From NCBI GenBank assembly GCA_003254925.1, contig QANZ01000439.1, forward strand, positions 1 through 64,000: a DNA stretch of 64,000 bases, read 5' to 3'. Shown in pieces: positions 59,733 through 64,000 of this stretch. Numbering within the stretch: the stretch's first letter is position 1; every line of letters starts with the position of its first letter. Position numbers and translations under genes: made by a program. The notes beneath the pieces were generated by a model, which saw only the letters and a list, made by a program, of their open reading frames with translations, searched no databases and was not told the DNA's origin. This DNA comes from Chamaecrista fasciculata (taxonomy: Eukaryota; Streptophyta; Magnoliopsida; Fabales; Fabaceae).

Positions 59733-62428
59733 TCATGAGAAGATAATTTCATCTAATAGATCATCCACAATCATGTCCTCTAGTTCAAGTGCCACACACT
59801 CCTCTTCCCATTGGAGGTTCATCCAGCCACTTCTTGCCAAATCTCGTCCAACAACATCGTCTAATGTCTGATCTAGCTCTGGCCTCAAGCTCAGGTAAGA
59901 GTTAACTCTAGTCCACACTTCCTTAAGAAGGTGGCTTCCCTTAGGCACTGGACGAAGGCGGAAGTTAAAGGAGAAGGGCCTAGGGAAGTAGGTTGACGAT
60001 CCTTCATATATTTCAAGCAGCACCTCGTTGACTATATTAAAAAGAAGTTGATGATCATTGTGTATGCTAATCTCTTTCCCAGAGAACTCAATTTCTTTGA
60101 ACAAAGAAGCCTCCAAATCCTTGAATAAGGAGGGCTTTAGTGTCTGGTTTTCCGTGTGCCACATTTGAGTATGCTCATTCTCCATGAAGCCTGAAACTTC
60201 AATAATATGCTTCACATAATTGAAATCGGAATCGGTTTCTACATCTGAGCCAAAGAGCAGGAAATAATTGTCACGTCTCTTGTTTGTCTCTTTTTCTGGC
60301 AAAGAATATCTGCTTTCTGTTTTTGGCAATTCATTGTACATCTCATCCTTGCCAGAGCCTCTAGTATTTCTCTCTGTACCTGTTGTGGTTCAACCAATAC
60401 AATTACATTCACCATTACTGCAGTTGAGAGAGCACAATGACTATATGGAGATTTTAAGAGAAAAGCTAACTAAATTTTTCTTCAAAATTTATTCATGTCC
60501 AATCTTATCTCTGATTATCAAACAAATAAAATAGCCAGTTCATGATAGAATAGCATCTTTTAAAAAAAATATGAACAGATATTTATTACCTTCTGCAATA
60601 TTGGTTGCACTCTCTTCACAGCTGGTATCAAGAACTTCCACTATATCCTTGCCTTGATTGATAATCATTTCTATTTCCACATTTTCTTTGTAAGAACTTC
60701 CATCTTCCACCTCTGGCTCATGTGTCTCCACAACTAAATTGGATAAAATATTGGGAGTTACATCCCTCCAACTGCTTTCCACCTTCTCCTGAACCTCAGT
60801 CTCTATAACATCATCGAGTGGCTTGTCTTTCTTTACACGAATCACTGATTTCTGTTGAACAAGAACATCAGCTTCATCTTTTTTGTTATAATCCGAAGAA
60901 GTTTTAGCTGGAATACTCCCTGTGTCATTTGCATCATAAATGGCCTCGTGTAGAATGAAGCTTAGAGAGCCGAAATTAGGGAGAGACAAATTCCTTTTGG
61001 ACAACTTAGGAGCATACCCACTTGTGTGATTCTTGTCCTCATTTGTCACTTTTAAGCTCTTAGACAACGAGCTATGCCACCTGCGGTCTTTGCCAAAACT
61101 TCGCTCAAACAACTGAGTATATCTATCCAATGATTCATTTAGTGAAGATGTTCTTCTCATGAAGCGAACTTCATGTTTGTTGGAGTCATTATCAGAAGCT
61201 TTGGTCATATTTGAGCTTCTATTCTCAATGATTCCATCCACTAAACTTTGTGACACCTCTTTCCCGAGCCTATTTTCAGGTAAAGCTCTGTAAGAAGTTT
61301 GATAGCCATTTTTTGTGAATTCCGTAAGAGCATGCTTTATCTTCTGCTTTATAACTTTGAAACGATGAAGAACCAATTGATTCCACCCTTTATGATTTAA
61401 TCCTCGTGAAGGCCTCGACAAAGAGAAATCTGAATTTTGTTTCATATCACTGTCTACTTCATGATCACTCACAAATGGCAATGCCTTCATATAAGAAATA
61501 TCTTTTGCAAACGTTTGTGGTGCTTCAGTACCAGCAAGCAACTTCTCCCCCTTTGGGAAGGCCCAAATTTCGTTTTGTTTATGTTTGAGGGTACTTCTTG
61601 AGTTGATGTTCCTGATTTGTGAAGATTTTGCCATGGGAAAGGAACCGCATTTCGTCAATCTTGCTTTCTTGTTCAGGAAGCTTTTCTCACCAACGTCTAG
61701 ATCTCTTAAAAATTTCAGGAGCAAATCTTTCTCCGCTTTAAATACCTCTAAAACATCATTACGTTCCTTAAACTTACTTGAAATCTCTCTGTCAAGCCTT
61801 TTATTTTCCATGGCAGATTTATCTGAAGACTCCATATGCTGTGGTTTACTATGGAAGCTCAAGACCCAACCTTTGGAACTAGCTTCTTTTGACCTATTTT
61901 CAGTAGCACTTGCGTTTTTACTATGTCGACTAACCTGAAATTCATTAGATTTTTATAAGTATATGTTGTCAAACTGGGGATGCCCATTTATCAAAAACTT
62001 TAAAGAATGATCAAAGAGTACCGGAAGAGGTTTAACATCTACATCCCCTAATTGCTGGTCCTCGCTGATACTATGATTATGCAAATTGGTTTTTCTCTCA
62101 TCTGCAGTCAGGTGATAATAGAATCTTGTAAGTGTATAAAGTATAAACAGAGGCTATAATTTAGAAACTTAAAAGACAGTAGAGAATTGAGCAACTTTTA
62201 GACAACTATTGAGTAAAAGGAAAAGGAGGTAAACTATAATATATATATACATATATATAGCTTACATCTGGCATGTCTTCTCCAGTGACGCTTTTTGTGA
62301 GGAAAGACCTTTTTAACGTTACGCCAATGATGGTAGTGAAGTATATGAAGTATACCCCACATGCATCCTGATTTATTGTTCTGAAATTGCACAGTGGAAT
62401 CACTGGAAGAAAGCAAGTGCTTTCCCAT
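59733..62428 (-). CDS. DUF4378 domain protein, TRM-like
   Basis: Four coding exons on the minus strand, 62266-62428, 62022-62101, 60590-61934 and 59733-60379, encode 744 residues. The N-terminus MGKHLLSSSDSTVQFQ, with GCMWGILHILHYHHW and basic HKKRHWRR, is the short conserved start of a group of plant DUF3741/DUF4378 proteins. The long middle is polar and disordered (Ser, Lys, Glu). The C-terminal 100 residues or so (FNIVNEVLLEIYEG to LARSGWMNLQ and LELEDMIVDDLLDEI) form the DUF4378 domain. Family members include the TRM proteins, which recruit TON1 and phosphatase to microtubules and shape cells; whether this one does so is inference. An AG acceptor upstream of the ATG suggests a 5' leader intron between about 62520 and 62965. 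Confidence 0.88.
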
Positions 62429-64000
62429 ATTTTAACGCTGCTAATTTATACTGTAGTTTCAAAACCACTCGAGTGATAATAATCAATTCCTTCCTGCCAC
62501 TAGGCCTTGTCCTGCGGAACCCTGATTAAATAAATAAAGAAGAAAAATAAGGCATATATGTAAAAGAAACAAAGAACTCCATTAAACATGAAGGGCTTTT
62601 GCTTCACACTCAGTGTTTTCCAGATTTCTTAGAAACCATTGCAGAAGAGAAACAGACACACAAGCAGATTTATAACTTTATATTATGACTCGTGAACAGA
62701 GTAGCCAAAACTATCAAACGAAAATACCAGTAACTCTCAGTTCCATGTGGGAGTTTCATCAAACAGAGGGTGGGCTATATGTTCAAAACGATAAAAATTG
62801 AAACAGGCACAGAATATAACAATTGTAATCAATAAAAAAAAACTTATTAATTTTAATAAATAGAAGTCTATGGTTTCTTTTGAATCTGAAACATAACATA
62901 GCAGAAAAGGGAATTCGAAAGACGAAACAAACAGGAATAAATAAATGGCATGAATCGTAACCTCTGAATCAAAGAGAAAACGGTGAGCTCCGAAGCAGCT
63001 GATAAGAATAAACTTGAGCGACCACTAAATTACAAAATGAATAAATGGAAATAGATTATTGTTTGAGTGATACATAAAAAGAGAAGAAGAAGAAGAAGAA
63101 GAGGAAATAGATGGAAAAGTTAGTTATGGAGGGCAATATAGCAAAATCATTTCGGCGAAAAACACCCGCCAAAGAAAGCTGGTCATTTCTCGCTCTTACT
63201 TGGACCAAAGTCTATAAAAGTAAGCCAAGTTGTAAAGCAAAAAAAAAGGACTAAAATGTAGTATTACACTAATTAATATCAAATAAATGATTAATTATGG
63301 AGGGTAGAGACTGTTAGATTAGACAGACTCTGTATGTGTGATTATTAAAGCGAAAAAGGTTTGGTAGGTACAGAGTGGAGAGTGGAGAAGGAGATGTAAA
63401 TTGATGAACAGAAATGATTGTGAATTGATTCTTTCTTTTTATTTATTTATAATTAAAGATTCGGGTTAATCAGTTTAGGGTATTTATTTAATATATTGAT
63501 CAAATCACCAAAGTTGGAATTGCATTTTGTTGCTTTTTAATTTATTTTGTCTTTCCAAACATAGCTTTAAACTTGGGACCAACATAATTAATAGAATGTA
63601 ATCGTTTGGTGATAGAGTAGCCCATAGGACGATTAGTATAAGCATCCAAGAATAAATTTTGTGACTTATTTAACAAATTTGAACTAGTACACGAAATAGA
63701 CACTGAAAGAGATTGATTACCATCGATTCAACAATTCAATAACATGATCTGATTTACAGAAATGTTAAAACTGTGAAGAGTAAGAATTTTTTATAATACA
63801 CGTAAATGGTTGGAGCAGACATGAGAATGAGGTGTGCAAGTGAGACCATTCTAGAAAATGGTTGAGACAAAGATATTATCGCAAAAATAATTGACCAAAG
63901 ACAATTAAAGCTTGAAATGGTCAGATTCAACTGAATAAACCGTTGAAGAAACTCGTGGAATTGCCCGAGTTAAGATTGTATTAGAAGCATAATGCAATTA
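62429..64000. other. 5' leader and promoter of the TRM-like gene, then spacer
   Basis: 62429-63130 looks like a spliced leader (possible donor near 62965, acceptor near 62525) with an AAG microsatellite at 63080-63102. From 63200 to the window end I see AT-rich sequence without genes or bounded repeats. Confidence 0.45.

Overview
The window is nuclear DNA of a flowering plant, most likely a eudicot. Its genes have many short introns with plant-type splice sites, it is AT-rich between genes, and the proteins match plant-only families (RLCK-VII kinases, subgroup-14-like R2R3-MYB, plant epsin, DUF4378/TRM-like). I cannot name the species. There are two real assembly gaps (11180-11989 and 41835-42134) and three single-base N's (7804, 30546, 46320).

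Seven protein-coding genes can be built exon by exon, and in each the reading frame closes across every splice junction. They are: a 3'-5' exonuclease/KH protein (+, 278-4460, 342 aa); an EPSIN1-like ENTH protein (-, 5886-10901, 566 aa); an R2R3-MYB (-, 14976-16704, 307 aa); an RLCK-VII kinase of the PCRK/PBL19 type (+, 30855-32916, 447 aa); a second RLCK-VII kinase of the APK1B/PBL10 type (-, 35327-37484, 416 aa), convergent with the first; cytosolic triosephosphate isomerase (-, 48686-51715, 253 aa); and a DUF4378/TRM-like protein (-, 59733-62428, 744 aa). They look like ordinary independent host genes, not a cluster with a shared pathway. Two introns, one in the MYB and one in the PBL19-like kinase, have GC instead of GT donors.

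The space between genes, mainly 17-30 kb and 38-48 kb, is filled by non-autonomous DNA transposons whose ends can be fixed by terminal inverted repeats and target-site duplications (TSDs). At least five Mutator-like elements have perfect 9-bp TSDs. One is nested inside another, one is a 2.4-kb foldback with telomere-like tracts, and one is a Pack-MULE carrying a zinc-finger fragment of a hAT-derived host gene. Two hAT elements have perfect 8-bp TSDs, and one of them interrupts a 34-bp minisatellite at a precisely recoverable point. There is also a solo LTR with a 5-bp TSD, a LINE reduced to its two ends, and several MITEs.

The most unusual signal is an array shared by otherwise dissimilar inverted-repeat elements. 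From the element end inward, a TGGTCC-type hexamer recurs at spacings of 31, 29 and 31 bp (29-32 bp overall), close to three helical turns. It is seen in seven elements of at least five sequence families here and may be a common transposase-recognition layout.
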